Positions 1 to 9,661 of a DNA stretch of 64,000 bases are shown piece by piece. The translations under genes were made by a program, and so were the position numbers. The first letter of the stretch is position 1. Every line of letters starts with the position of its first letter. The notes below the pieces were generated by a model. It ran no database searches. It saw nothing but the letters and a program-made list of their open reading frames with translations, and was not told where the DNA came from. Source of the DNA: JAPOXK01 sp965220315 (GTDB lineage: Bacteria; Chloroflexota; Dehalococcoidia; Bin125); the NCBI GenBank assembly GCA_965220315.1, contig CBDCPP010000002.1:496001-560000 (forward strand), written 5' to 3'.

Positions 1-693
1 GTCGCGGCCTGCGAGGCAACCCTGCGCGAAGACCCCCTCGACACACAAGCCCGGACCGAACGTCTCGCCGTGATCAAGCGCACTCGCTCCTACTACGAAC
101 ACCAAACCCTCCACAGCGACACTGCTCCTCCTCTGCCGCCACGCGTCGTCCGTCTCGTTCAGGAATCCATTGATCCCGCCACCCTCATCGCTCTGGACGC
201 GGGCAACAACCGTGTTTGGATGTGTCACTTCTACCAAGCACAGCAAGCCAAGACATTTTTCTGTCCCGGCGGTCTTGCCGGCATGGGCTGGGCCCTCCCT
301 GCCGCGCTTGGACTCAAGGTTGCCCAGCCCAATCGTCCCGTGCTCGGCGTCACCGGCGATGGCGGCTTTATGATCTCCGTCCACGCCATCGCGACGGCCG
401 TTCAGTACGGACTTCCCGTCGTCTGGCTCGTCATGAACGATTCCTCTCTCGGCATGGTCCGTCAGCACCAAAAAGACCGGCAGATCGCCTCCGAGTTCGG
501 CAATGTCGACTACGCTCGTATCGCTCAGGGCTTTGGCGCCGACGGTCTGCGCATCGACGATGCCCGCGATCTCCCGGACGCTCTTCGCTCGGCCTTCACC
601 TCCGGCCAGCCCACCGTGATCGACGCCGTGATCGACCGTACCGCCGCCGTCGATGACTTTCGCGTCGCTCCTCGCCGCGCTAGTGAGACTTAG
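1..693 (+). CDS. Thiamine-pyrophosphate enzyme, C-terminal part (acetolactate synthase-like)
   Basis: The reading frame is open from the first base, so the 5' part lies outside the window. About 230 C-terminal residues are visible. They hold the TPP-binding domain of the acetolactate synthase / benzoylformate decarboxylase superfamily: the GDGGF motif, then a 24-residue spacer and the ND pair of the Mg-TPP motif, preceded by a GGLAGMGWALPAALG stretch. Members bind TPP and Mg and decarboxylate or ligate 2-oxo acids in the cytoplasm. The substrate cannot be read from this half. The stop is 2 bases before the next start, so the gene is very probably cotranscribed with the SDR at 696. Confidence 0.88.
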   Translation, partial: VAACEATLREDPLDTQARTERLAVIKRTRSYYEHQTLHSDTAPPLPPRVVRLVQESIDPATLIALDAGNNRVWMCHFYQAQQAKTFFCPGGLAGMGWALPAALGLKVAQPNRPVLGVTGDGGFMISVHAIATAVQYGLPVVWLVMNDSSLGMVRQHQKDRQIASEFGNVDYARIAQGFGADGLRIDDARDLPDALRSAFTSGQPTVIDAVIDRTAAVDDFRVAPRRASET

Positions 694-695
694 CC

Positions 696-1481
696 ATGAC
701 AGAAAACAACACACTCCTCGCGGGCAAGAAAATCGTCGAAACCAGTGCCGGCAGCATCGGCACCGTCATCGTGCGCGAGCTTCTTCGCCAAGGTGCCGAT
801 GTTGAGGTTTGGGACAATGACGCCGCCGCTCTCGATCGGATCCGCGACGCGGCCGTGATCGACGGTCGCCGCCCCACCACCCGCCAGGTCGATATCACCT
901 CAGAGGCAGCGGTGAGCGCTGCCGCCGCCGCTGCTATCGCCGATCTCGGCTACGTCGACACGCTCGTTTGTACTGCCGCCGTCCTCGATTTCTCTCCCGT
1001 CGCCACCATGCCCCTCGATCAATGGCGCCGAACCATCGATGTGAATCTCACCGGCGTCTTCCTCTGCAACCGCGCCTTTGTCCTGCACATGACCCAGCGT
1101 AAACACGGCAGCATCATCAACATCTCTTCCGTTGGGGGGCTGCGCGGCCATCCCGAGATCGCCCACTACTGCGCCAGCAAGGCCGGCGTGAACAGCCTCA
1201 GTGAGTCTCTTGCTCGTGAGGTCGGCGAGCACGGCGTTCGCGTCAATGCCGTCTGCCCCGGTTGGGTCGATGCTCGCATGGGCGACGCCGTCCTCGATTG
1301 GTACTCTCAGAGCTGGAGCATCCCGCGTGAAGAGCTCCTCGAACGGGTCCGCGCCGATACTGCCCTCAAACGCTTTGCACTCCCCACCGACGTGGCGAAC
1401 ATGGTCGTCTTTCTCGCCTCCGACCTCTCGGAGTTTGTCACCGGCGAGGCCGTTGAAGTTTCCGGCGGGCTGACCTACTAA
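696..1481 (+). CDS. SDR-family NAD(P)-dependent oxidoreductase
   Basis: This 261-residue protein has the classical short-chain dehydrogenase length. The catalytic set is present: Ser in NISSVGG (about 144-145), Tyr158 and Lys162 in YCASK. The C-terminal region with VNAVCPGWV and the final EVSGG also fit. The nucleotide loop is unusual. The canonical TGxxxGIG reads ETSAGSIG (15-22), so the first Gly is Thr, and the NNAG motif is CTAAV. It starts 2 bases after the TPP-enzyme stop, suggesting the two act in one pathway, for example reduction of the keto product. Cofactor and substrate are not determined by the sequence. Confidence 0.88.
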   Translation: MTENNTLLAGKKIVETSAGSIGTVIVRELLRQGADVEVWDNDAAALDRIRDAAVIDGRRPTTRQVDITSEAAVSAAAAAAIADLGYVDTLVCTAAVLDFSPVATMPLDQWRRTIDVNLTGVFLCNRAFVLHMTQRKHGSIINISSVGGLRGHPEIAHYCASKAGVNSLSESLAREVGEHGVRVNAVCPGWVDARMGDAVLDWYSQSWSIPREELLERVRADTALKRFALPTDVANMVVFLASDLSEFVTGEAVEVSGGLTY

Positions 1482-1548
1482 CGCGATCCCCGCCGGGCGC
1501 TGTCGATCCGAAGGATCCGATAACTCTCTGAGCCCTGGCGACCGTGTC

Positions 1549-2967
1549 CTACCGTGATGGGGCAGCGGCGCGATCGAGTTCCGTTAACGTGAAGGCATCG
1601 CCGTTCATCGTCAGCACGGCCACCTCTCCTGCTGGAGTCACTCCGAAGGACGTGATCGATCCTGCCGGATGCGCATCCGCCAGCACCACCGGCGGATCAT
1701 TCGACTCCACGTCCACCGCCCAAACCCGCGAACTGCAGAAGTCGCCGTAGACGTACCAGCCGTCCAGTTCGGGCAATTCTTCGCCGCGATACACGTAGCC
1801 GCCCGTGATCGAGCAACCCCCCAGTGGTCCGTGGTCGTAGACTGCTCGCGGAAGCTGGAGCCCGTCGCTGGAGCACGCCAACGAGGCAAAGCACGCGAAT
1901 CCTTCCAGCGTGTTCCAGCCGTAGTTTCCCCCCGCCATGATCGTATTGACCTCTTCCCATTCAGCTTGTCCCACATCGGCGAGCCACAGCTTTCCCGTCT
2001 TCGAATCGAAGCTGAACCGCCACGGATTGCGCAACCCGTACGCGTAGATCTCTGGTCGCGCTCCCTCTGCTCCCACGAACGGATTGTCGACCGGGATCCG
2101 ATACCCTCCAGGCTCTGACACGTCGATCCGTAGTACCGCTCCAAGCAACGTCCCCAGATCTTGCCCGTGGCCTAGAGGGTCCCCGCCCGCGCCCCCGTCC
2201 CCCAGAGCGATGTAGAGCAGCCCGTCGGGCCCGAACGCGATTTGTCCTCCGTTGTGGTTTGGGAACGGCTGCTCAACCTGCAGCAGCACATCCTCCGATC
2301 CCGCGTCCAGCCTGCCGTCTGCTGTTCGGAACCGCGAGATGACCGTGCGCTCGGGATCGGCAGCGCTGTAGTGCAAGTACACCAGTCCGTCCGATGCGAA
2401 CGTTGGCGAGAATGCCAGCCCGAGTAACCCTTGCTCTCCGCCAGACAGCACACGCTCCGAGATGTCTCCGTATAGGTGCACGGCTCCGCTCGGATCGGCC
2501 CGCCACAGCCATCCCTCTCGTGCCACCAGCACCACATCATCCGACCGGTCTGGCAGCATCTCCATCCCCAGTACGAATCCCAGGGCGTCGCTTCCCAGGA
2601 TGAATCCGAAGTCGTACCCGCCCGGAGTCGGCGCCTCCTCCATGCTCCCCGGTCCATGCTTGGCCGCGTCTGCGCCCCTTTGCGCGGGCGCGGCAGCCGA
2701 GCCGGGATCCGCGACGTCGCTGCCGTTGGTTGCCGGCGGGCTTTCGTCGAGGCTGTTGCTGCCCACGGGTGTGTCAGGCGGCACGGAAGCGGGATGGGCG
2801 CCGTCATCGCCTAATCCGCACGCGCCTACGGCCGCCCCTGCCGCGATCGCGACCACCAACGCCGATACGTGACCGACGCAAGAGCGGTTGAGAGTGGTCA
2901 GTGCGGCTCCCAGCCGCCCGGAGCAGCCAGCCTTTCTATGAATACATGCCCAAAGACTCGAACGCAT
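1549..2967 (-). CDS. PQQ-dependent sugar (glucose/sorbosone) dehydrogenase, lipoprotein
   Basis: The protein is a six-bladed propeller of the soluble glucose/sorbosone dehydrogenase family (GSDH), which uses PQQ to oxidise sugars or related alcohols outside the cytoplasm. Visible family motifs include HNGGQIAFGPDGLLYIALGDGG, YGLRNPWRFSFD and the WEEVN...GGNYGWNTLEG blade. A hydrophobic stretch ends in the lipobox VGAC, with Cys at residue 50 of the longest frame. A low-complexity Ser/Pro/Ala linker follows, so it is probably a lipid-anchored exported enzyme. The ATG at 2967 overlaps the end of the upstream amidase by 32 bases and gives a long signal sequence; a CTG about 22 codons later is an alternative start. 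Confidence 0.82.
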   Translation of the reverse strand: MRSSLWACIHRKAGCSGRLGAALTTLNRSCVGHVSALVVAIAAGAAVGACGLGDDGAHPASVPPDTPVGSNSLDESPPATNGSDVADPGSAAAPAQRGADAAKHGPGSMEEAPTPGGYDFGFILGSDALGFVLGMEMLPDRSDDVVLVAREGWLWRADPSGAVHLYGDISERVLSGGEQGLLGLAFSPTFASDGLVYLHYSAADPERTVISRFRTADGRLDAGSEDVLLQVEQPFPNHNGGQIAFGPDGLLYIALGDGGAGGDPLGHGQDLGTLLGAVLRIDVSEPGGYRIPVDNPFVGAEGARPEIYAYGLRNPWRFSFDSKTGKLWLADVGQAEWEEVNTIMAGGNYGWNTLEGFACFASLACSSDGLQLPRAVYDHGPLGGCSITGGYVYRGEELPELDGWYVYGDFCSSRVWAVDVESNDPPVVLADAHPAGSITSFGVTPAGEVAVLTMNGDAFTLTELDRAAAPSR

Positions 2968-4474
2968 GCGCGCCCCGAAGAACCGTAGCGTCCTCCCACA
3001 GCCGTCCCGTCAGCATCAAGCCTACCGGTAGACCGTCCACCTTCGCGCACGGCACGCTGATCGACGGATGCCCCGTCATGTCCATCGGGCACGTATTCAA
3101 GTGGTAGCTGAACGCCTCCGCTACGTACTCTTCCGGCGTCGGGTCCGCTAGGATCGGCAGTGCTTTCCCCTGCGGTGCCGCCGTCGGCATTACCAGCAGG
3201 TCGCACTCCCGCAGCACGTTGTCGTACGACTCAGCCACCAGCCGCGTCTGGTTCTGCGCCTTCGCGTAGAAGTGCCCGTTATAGCGGTCCTGCATGTAGT
3301 GCCCCAGCAGGATGATCAGCTTGTACAGGTGCGAGAAGCTATGCGCCATCGACCGGCGCGAGCGCGCGAAATAGTCCAGCGCCCTGGTGTCGTAGTAGCC
3401 TTTCCACCCGAACCCCAGCCCGTTTCCGTACACGACCTGGTTGAACAATCCGTCCGCCAAGATCGCCGTGAACACGTGCGTCCCGTCCCGGTGCAGCGGC
3501 ACCGACACCTCGCGGACTGTCGCGCCCAGCTTCTCGAACCCGGCGATCGCTTCTCGCACCGCGGCGTCCGTCTCCACTGAATCCTCATCCCAGCCGAAAC
3601 CCTCCTTCACCACCCCGATCGTCAAGTCCTTCACATCCCCGGTTAGCGCCTTTGTGTACTCTTCCGTCTTCACCGGATGCCGCTGCCGCGGGTCCAGTGG
3701 ATCGTCCCCCGCCACTACCTCCAACAGCAGTGCCACGTCCTCCACCGTCCGGCAGATCGGCCCCACATGATCGACCGTCAGCTCCAATGGGGCGACCCCC
3801 GTGTAGGGGATCAGGCTGTACGTTGCTTTCAGTCCCACTGCACCGGACAGGCTCGCCGGGATCCGGATCGATCCGCCTTGGTCCGCTCCCAGCGTCAGAT
3901 CCACGTCTCCATTTACGACCAACGCCGAGCTCCCGCTGGAAGATCCGCCCGCGGAATAGGCATGGTTGTGAGGGTTCCGCACCGGTGCCGGCACCGACGT
4001 GATCGAGCCTCCGGACACGCACAAGTCCTCGCATGTCGCCTTGCCGATGATATGACCGCCTGCGTCCAGGATCCGCTGCACCACCGTCGCGTCCACGTCC
4101 GGCATGAACCCGTCCATCAGCGCCGACCCGTTCATCATCGGTACGCCGGCCAGACAGATCGAATCCTTCAGCGCGACCGTCTTCCCTGCCAGCTTGCCGC
4201 TGGGTGCGCCCTTCACATCGCAGCGCCAATACCACCCGCGCAGCGGGTTGTCCTCCAACGATGGTTGATACCCTGGTGTCCGCGGATACTTCACGATTGG
4301 CTTCGGCTCTGGCAGCTCCGCGATCCGCCGGTACGACGGCATCAAGCTGTCGATCAAGTCGTAGAAAAACTCCGTCTCATCGTCGCCTAGCTCAAAGTGA
4401 TACTGCAGCGCGATGTCTCGTAGCTCGTCCCTCGTCGGCGGAATGACCCCCCCGATCTGCCTGCGACTCGACAT
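2936..4474 (-). CDS. Amidase-signature family hydrolase
   Basis: This 512-residue enzyme of the amidase-signature family hydrolyses a C-N amide bond. The Ser-cisSer-Lys triad is visible: Lys103 in ALKDS, cis-Ser178 in AGGSSSG and nucleophile Ser202 in QGGSIR. The 24-residue spacing between the two serines is the family standard. The roughly 80-residue N-terminal extension before the catalytic core is typical of aliphatic/aryl amidases rather than GatA. The substrate is unknown. It overlaps the start of the PQQ dehydrogenase gene downstream, so the two may share a transcript. It is one of four amidase-signature genes in the window. Confidence 0.9.
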   Translation of the reverse strand: MSSRRQIGGVIPPTRDELRDIALQYHFELGDDETEFFYDLIDSLMPSYRRIAELPEPKPIVKYPRTPGYQPSLEDNPLRGWYWRCDVKGAPSGKLAGKTVALKDSICLAGVPMMNGSALMDGFMPDVDATVVQRILDAGGHIIGKATCEDLCVSGGSITSVPAPVRNPHNHAYSAGGSSSGSSALVVNGDVDLTLGADQGGSIRIPASLSGAVGLKATYSLIPYTGVAPLELTVDHVGPICRTVEDVALLLEVVAGDDPLDPRQRHPVKTEEYTKALTGDVKDLTIGVVKEGFGWDEDSVETDAAVREAIAGFEKLGATVREVSVPLHRDGTHVFTAILADGLFNQVVYGNGLGFGWKGYYDTRALDYFARSRRSMAHSFSHLYKLIILLGHYMQDRYNGHFYAKAQNQTRLVAESYDNVLRECDLLVMPTAAPQGKALPILADPTPEEYVAEAFSYHLNTCPMDMTGHPSISVPCAKVDGLPVGLMLTGRLWEDATVLRGAHAFESLGMYS

Positions 4475-4617
4475 CTCTCGCTCCTCTCGCCAAAATCACG
4501 GGTTCGTTGTGCCCCGGCGACCGACTCTGGTGTCTGCCCCGGCGGCGGAGCAGTCTAGCATGCGCCCCTCTAGCCCTTCGTCTGGCCTTGCTAGAATTCA
4601 CCGTGAACGGAGCCGCC

Positions 4618-5448
4618 ATGACCACCGATCGCCGCACCGTCGAAGTTTCCACCAGGGCCTTTCTCGACGACGCCGACAATATGGACATTCCTAATATCGT
4701 GCACAGCAACGAGGGAGCGCGTCGCTTCGGCTTTAAGGCCGCCATCATCGCTGGGACCACTGTTTACGGCTGGGCCGTCCCCGCCCTTCTGCAACTTTTT
4801 GGCACAACTTGGCTGGACACTGGCTGGCACGACCTCCGATTCCGCCGGCCTATCTACCCCGGTGACGCAATCACTACCCGTGTTATCGAGCGCGACACCG
4901 GCGCTTTTGACCTTGCGATCTTGGATCCGGAAGGCCAGGACGCAGTCGTTGGCCAGGTCGGCCTTGGCAGCGCCTCCTGGTTGAACGAGCTTCGCGATTC
5001 CGCGCGGCGCATCGCCGAGCCTCAGCTCGAAAGCGTCCCCGAGCTCACACTCGAGAATGCCCCCGTCGGACAAGATCTCCGTTCCCTTGCTACTCCCGTA
5101 GCGGCTGACGATGCCAGCCGGTATGCCCGCGAGATCCAGAAAGATTCAGATCCTCTGTGGACCGGCGACCGTCCGCGTCTCCATCCCGGCTGGATCGCCT
5201 ATCGGATGTGGCCCTTCATCCGCCATAGCGTGCGCCTCGGACCCATCATTCACACCCGCAGCCAGATCCAGCACCTGGCTCCTGCCATCTCCGATCAAAC
5301 GCTCACTACTACCGGCCACTTCGCCGAAGCCTACGAGCGCAAAGGCCACCACTACTTCGTCACCGACGGCTGCATCACCGCTGAAGACGGCACCGACCTT
5401 GCCCGCTTCCGCCACACCACCATCTTCAAGATCGGTTCGCGCGCGTAG
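4618..5448 (+). CDS. MaoC-like / hot-dog fold dehydratase-type protein
   Basis: The protein has 276 residues from the chosen ATG at 4618, which has GGAG five bases upstream; a GTG at 4603 is in frame. It looks like a double hot-dog protein. The first half has NIVHSNEGARRFGFKAAI followed by RFRRPIYPGD, the layout of MaoC-type (R)-hydratases where a small residue, the GxK segment and the YPGD loop line the acyl-CoA pocket. The second half carries a second hot-dog with HPGWIAYRM and the helix ending in TRSQIQH. It probably hydrates or binds an acyl-CoA or related enoyl substrate in the cytoplasm. The exact substrate is unknown. Confidence 0.72.
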   Translation: MTTDRRTVEVSTRAFLDDADNMDIPNIVHSNEGARRFGFKAAIIAGTTVYGWAVPALLQLFGTTWLDTGWHDLRFRRPIYPGDAITTRVIERDTGAFDLAILDPEGQDAVVGQVGLGSASWLNELRDSARRIAEPQLESVPELTLENAPVGQDLRSLATPVAADDASRYAREIQKDSDPLWTGDRPRLHPGWIAYRMWPFIRHSVRLGPIIHTRSQIQHLAPAISDQTLTTTGHFAEAYERKGHHYFVTDGCITAEDGTDLARFRHTTIFKIGSRA

Positions 5449-5456
5449 CGTTTCGA

Positions 5457-6425
5457 TCAGCGGATTGTGATCAGCACGATCCCGCCCAGTACGAGCGCTG
5501 CCCCCACGACTACCCATACCGTGATCCGCTCACGCAAGAAGATCGCGCCGAGTACCATCCCGAACAGCGGACTCGTGTTGAACAGCACGGTGAACTCGCC
5601 GGCGCTCACCCGCTGCAACGATGTCACGATCAGCACTACCACCAGCCCCGTTCCGGTCATTCCGGACAACGCCAGCCACGCTAGGCTCCGGCGCGGGATC
5701 GCCCACCGTCGCAGCGACGATTGGGGCTGTATTCCTGCTACAAGCACTAAGAACGGAATCACAACTGGCATCCGAATCGCCGCCGCCGCCGCCGCGTCGA
5801 ACCCCTCCGCCGCGCTCCGTAGCCACACGGACGCCCCGCCCCACATGACCGCCATCGCGATCGAGAGCGTTAGTCCTACCGCGAAGGCATGCGCCTGCGC
5901 GAACCGCGCCACCGCCCCGAATCGTACTGACGTCTGCGCGGGCGCTGCCACCTCCCTTCCTCCAGCGATCGGCCTTGCTCCCCCTGTCCGCGCCCGCCCG
6001 TAATTCGCGACGATGTACACTCCCGCCACCACTACCACCGACCCGATCCCGATCAGCACCGTGATCTTGTCCCCAATGAAGATCAGGCCGAACACGTACG
6101 CGAACAACACGGTCCCGCCCTGCGCGATCGTAAGCGTCCGGGTCAGCCCGAACAGAGGGATCGTCACCGCGAATAGCGTCTCCGCGAGCGCCGTCGCTAG
6201 GAATCCCGTCCCGATCAGCTGCGCTATATCGCCCGCGCTCATGCGTGCGAAATCCCCCTGCGCGCCGAGTACGAAGATCGCCGGGACCAAGAACAGGAGC
6301 GAAGCCGTGACGCGTACGACGCTGATCGAGAATGGATCGACGCGCCGCGCTTGGCGCGCGATCACGGCTCCAGAAACCGCCCACACGAATGCCGCCGCGA
6401 CCGCCGCCGCGTATCCCTCTGCCAA
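5457..6425 (-). CDS. EamA/DMT-superfamily transporter
   Basis: This 322-residue integral membrane protein shows about ten hydrophobic segments arranged as two EamA repeats, the usual size and shape of the drug/metabolite transporter superfamily. Each repeat ends with the typical segment before its last helix (FIGDKITVLIGIGSVVVVAG in the first, FLRERITVWVVVGAALVLGG in the second). A charged cytoplasmic linker of about 35 residues separates the halves. Such proteins usually export metabolites or amino acids. It is convergent with the MaoC-like gene, only 8 bases apart. Nothing nearby fixes the substrate. Confidence 0.85.
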   Translation of the reverse strand: MAEGYAAAVAAAFVWAVSGAVIARQARRVDPFSISVVRVTASLLFLVPAIFVLGAQGDFARMSAGDIAQLIGTGFLATALAETLFAVTIPLFGLTRTLTIAQGGTVLFAYVFGLIFIGDKITVLIGIGSVVVVAGVYIVANYGRARTGGARPIAGGREVAAPAQTSVRFGAVARFAQAHAFAVGLTLSIAMAVMWGGASVWLRSAAEGFDAAAAAAIRMPVVIPFLVLVAGIQPQSSLRRWAIPRRSLAWLALSGMTGTGLVVVLIVTSLQRVSAGEFTVLFNTSPLFGMVLGAIFLRERITVWVVVGAALVLGGIVLITIR

Positions 6426-6524
6426 AACGCTCTCCTCCGCCGCTCGGCGTGCTTCCGAGCCACGCTTCAGCCGTTCTCTGGCGTTTCTCCTGCGCGGCTT
6501 TTGCGCGAGCGCCGGACCGAGTGG

Positions 6525-8000
6525 CTAGTTTCGCAGGTCCAACTCGCTCAACAGTGGGGGCCAGTGGTCTTTCCACGGCCTCGCCGCTTCGTATGCCGCC
6601 GACGCCCGCAGCACGCCTGGGTCATCCAAGTGTCGCCCTACGATCTGTAGCCCAACCGGCCGCCCGTCTTCCGTCCACCCCGCCGGCACCGACGCCGCTG
6701 GCTGCCCCGTCATGTTCATTGGGAATGTGAACGGGAACCACCCGAACGGCCCCACGAACTTCCCCTCAATCTTCTCCGGTCCCTGCATGTGCACCGGGAA
6801 CGGCGGCACCGCCAGCGTCGGTGTCAAGAACAAATCGTACGTGCGCATGAAGCGCCACATCTTATTGCAGATCGCCTTGCGCGCCATGACGGCGTCGGTT
6901 AGGTCCTCTGCGGTCCAGGGCGTGTTTAGAAAATCCAGCAGATTCGACGATATTTGCCCGGCGTGCTCCTCCGCCAGTGCGCGCATCCCGCGCAGATCGC
7001 TCTCCAGTGCCACCAACCCCCAGAACGCCGCCCCCGGATCATCCCAGCCCGGGTGTGCTTCTTCCACCTCGCACCCCAGATCGTTCGCAAATACCTGCGC
7101 CGCTTCACGTGCGATCAGGCGTACCTCCGGATCGACCGCCGCGTACCCTAGATCTTCACTGAATGCCACCCGCAGCCTGCCGAACCCCTCCGCACCCCTT
7201 CCCGCTGCGGCCATCCAGTCGAAATCCGCCTGCGGCAGACTGTGCCGGTCGCGCGCGTCCGGTCCCGCGATCACCGAGAGCATGAGAGCGCTGTCTGCCA
7301 CCGTGCGGCTGATCGGGCCGATGTGCTCGATTCCCTCCCAGCTCGATACGCCCGGATAGCGCTCGTCCCGGCAGCCGGGGTAGAGCGGCACCCGCCCCAT
7401 TGATGCTTTCATCCCGTACAGCCCGCAATGCGCGGCAGGCAGCCGGATCGACCCGCCGCCGTCGCTCCCGATCGCGAACGGCATCATCCCGGCCGCGACA
7501 CCCGCCGCCGAGCCGGCACTCGACCCCCCCGGCGTCAGCTCCGGGTTCCAGGGATTACGCGTCGTTTCGAATACCGGGTTGTGTCCTGTTCCGCTGTAGC
7601 CGAACTCGGGCACGTTCGTCTTACCGAGGATGATCGCATCCGCCGCCCGCAGCCGCTCCACGCACACGTCGTCCTCATCCGGCACGAAATCCTTGTATGC
7701 GGCGGAGCCGCACGTGGTCACAATTCCAGCCGTGCACACCAGATCCTTAATCCCAACCGGTACCCCCGCCAGCGCTCCTACTTCCCGCCCAGCCACGATC
7801 GCCTCTTCGATCCGCTGTGCCTCCGCCCGTGCCAGCTCCGGCGTCGGCGTGCAGAACGCGTGCAGCCTCGGCTCGAGCAGTTCCATCCGCGCAAGGGCCG
7901 CCTCCACCACCTCTACCGGCGACAGATCCTTCGCCCGCACGGCCGCTGCCAGGGAAACCGCATCCATCTCACAGATCGCTTGGTTCGACGCCACGAGCAC
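6525..8000 (-). CDS. Amidase-signature family hydrolase
   Basis: This 491-residue amidase-signature enzyme carries the full triad: Lys85 in VGIKDL, cis-Ser160 in PGGSSAG and nucleophile Ser184 in GGGSIR, with the usual 24-residue spacing. Its short N terminus (DLSPVEVVEAAL) and the VPVGIKD, TNVPEFG and GPISRTVAD motifs place it near the bacterial 6-aminohexanoate/aryl amidase branch rather than the tRNA amidotransferase. The upstream SnoaL-fold gene ends 25 bases before its start, so the two are probably cotranscribed. The natural amide is unknown. Confidence 0.9.
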   Translation of the reverse strand: MLVASNQAICEMDAVSLAAAVRAKDLSPVEVVEAALARMELLEPRLHAFCTPTPELARAEAQRIEEAIVAGREVGALAGVPVGIKDLVCTAGIVTTCGSAAYKDFVPDEDDVCVERLRAADAIILGKTNVPEFGYSGTGHNPVFETTRNPWNPELTPGGSSAGSAAGVAAGMMPFAIGSDGGGSIRLPAAHCGLYGMKASMGRVPLYPGCRDERYPGVSSWEGIEHIGPISRTVADSALMLSVIAGPDARDRHSLPQADFDWMAAAGRGAEGFGRLRVAFSEDLGYAAVDPEVRLIAREAAQVFANDLGCEVEEAHPGWDDPGAAFWGLVALESDLRGMRALAEEHAGQISSNLLDFLNTPWTAEDLTDAVMARKAICNKMWRFMRTYDLFLTPTLAVPPFPVHMQGPEKIEGKFVGPFGWFPFTFPMNMTGQPAASVPAGWTEDGRPVGLQIVGRHLDDPGVLRASAAYEAARPWKDHWPPLLSELDLRN

Positions 8001-8025
8001 TCCAGCTCCGAACGGTTCCCTGCCG

Positions 8026-8499
8026 CTACCGCTCCAACATCGGCGTTTTCACCCACCCATCCTCGTATGGCGTCACGAAATTGATTAACAGATTCGTCTC
8101 CTTGAACAGCCACTTCCCATTCTGTTTCACGTAAGTGTCGTTGTACGTCATCGCGATCCATACCGCCTGGCCGTCCAGCGTCCCCAGCTCCCACAGGTAC
8201 CAGTGGCCCGACGCGCTTGTGCCCGATGGGTCGACATCGATCGTCTCCCCCGTCATGAAATGCATCGCGAACGTCAGCTGGGACCGCATCCCGTCGAAAA
8301 ACGCCTCGATCGCCTCCCGCCCCTCGTTCCGGCCGAATACTCCGCCATCCATCACCCCGTCTTCGGCGAACAGCTGTCCCAGCTCCTTGTGCCGGAAGTT
8401 GTCGTCTACCAGCCGCGCGTAGGCGTGCTTCAGCCGGCGAATCTGCTCGACATCCTCCAAGCGCTGGATTCGTGCTTCATGATCCTCGAGAGATGGCAT
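8026..8499 (-). CDS. SnoaL-like (NTF2-fold) protein
   Basis: This 157-residue protein has the single-domain SnoaL_4 / NTF2 layout. An N-terminal helix (IQRLEDVEQIRRLKHAYARLVD) is followed by a LFAEDGVMDGG turn, a helix with EAIEAFFDGM and a four-stranded sheet ending in TPYEDGWVKTP. Such proteins act as small isomerases, dehydratases or hydrolases, or as binding partners in degradative pathways. It precedes the amidase at 6525-8000 by 25 bases. A diverged paralogue with the same C-terminal motif lies at 19431-19925. The specific reaction is not evident. Confidence 0.78.
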   Translation of the reverse strand: MPSLEDHEARIQRLEDVEQIRRLKHAYARLVDDNFRHKELGQLFAEDGVMDGGVFGRNEGREAIEAFFDGMRSQLTFAMHFMTGETIDVDPSGTSASGHWYLWELGTLDGQAVWIAMTYNDTYVKQNGKWLFKETNLLINFVTPYEDGWVKTPMLER

Positions 8500-8656
8500 C
8501 TTCGGCCTCCTTCAGGTAGGCGGATGAGTGACCGGACGGAGCCACCGAACGACGCGCTGCGCGCCCGTCGAGTGGGCGCGGAGGCTACCACAACAGCCGC
8601 GTCTGCCTCACGAGCGCCCCGCCGCCAACCGGGGCGTCCGGGTACGCTGCGGCGAG

Positions 8657-9661
8657 CTACCCGCCCACCACCCCCAGGCTTACAACCGTTACGATTCCTG
8701 CTAGGTATCCCGCTACGATCAGCGCGCCTACTCCGCGGATCGTCCGCTCCGACCGCTGCCACCCCACCACGGCCAGCCCGAGCAGCATCAGTCCGATCCC
8801 GAATGCCGCCGTGACTGCCTGATCGCCGCTCGTGGCCTGCAGCACCGCACCTTCGTCGAAGCTCAGGTCGGCCGCGAAGATCACCGCGATGTTGAACACG
8901 TTGCTTCCAAAGACGTTCCCCACCAACAGCCCCGGCGCCCCGCGGCGCAGCGCCGCGATCGACGTCACGATCTCCGGCAGCGATGTCGCACAGGCGACTG
9001 CCACCACGCCGATCACTCCTCCGCTTACTCCGATCGTCTCGGCGATTCCGTTGGCTGCCCCTGCGATAAAGATCGATGCAACAAATACCACTGCGGTGGT
9101 CGCCAGCAGCCACACCCCCGCCCGCCGTAGCGTCATCAGTCCGTTCGCGGCAGTACCTACATCCGGCTGCGTCCCCGCCCGCGCCTCGGAGGCCGCCGCA
9201 CCAAGCCGTCCCCGCTCGAACCGGAACAGCAGGTATGACGCCGCGACGTAGATCCCCACCAACACCAGCGACCCCAGCCCCAGCCGGCTCGCCGTCGGCA
9301 TATCGACGATGAGGAATACCAGCGCCGCGCTCGCCATCGTGATCGCCACCAGCCCCGCCGCCGCTCCCGATGGATCGGGACGGAGCGCTCGCGTTGCCAG
9401 GAGCACCACCACCCCGAAGATCACCATGTTGAACATGTTCGAGCCCAGCACCGTCCCCACCGCCAGGTCGGGCTCGTCGATCGCCGCCCCCGCCACCGTC
9501 GCCACTAGCTCCGGCAGCGACGTCGCCCCCGCTAGCACGATCGACCCGATCCATACGTGCCCCGCCCCCGTCCGCTCCGACGCTACCGCCACCGCCTCCA
9601 CCATCTTCGGTCCGGCGATCGCGATCACCCCAGCGCACACGGCGAAGATCAGGAAATCCAA
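8657..9661 (-). CDS. Calcium/sodium antiporter (CaCA family, YrbG-like)
   Basis: This 334-residue membrane protein carries both diagnostic alpha repeats of the cation/Ca exchanger superfamily: GATSLPELVAT followed by GTVLGSNMFNM in the first half, and ATSLPEIVTS followed by GNVFGSNVFNI in the second. The acidic residue of each SLPE motif is the cation ligand. About ten transmembrane segments are arranged as an inverted duplication with a short polar loop in the middle. It should exchange Ca2+ for Na+ or H+ across the inner membrane. It stands alone; the SnoaL gene begins 158 bases downstream. Confidence 0.9.
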   Translation of the reverse strand: MDFLIFAVCAGVIAIAGPKMVEAVAVASERTGAGHVWIGSIVLAGATSLPELVATVAGAAIDEPDLAVGTVLGSNMFNMVIFGVVVLLATRALRPDPSGAAAGLVAITMASAALVFLIVDMPTASRLGLGSLVLVGIYVAASYLLFRFERGRLGAAASEARAGTQPDVGTAANGLMTLRRAGVWLLATTAVVFVASIFIAGAANGIAETIGVSGGVIGVVAVACATSLPEIVTSIAALRRGAPGLLVGNVFGSNVFNIAVIFAADLSFDEGAVLQATSGDQAVTAAFGIGLMLLGLAVVGWQRSERTIRGVGALIVAGYLAGIVTVVSLGVVGG

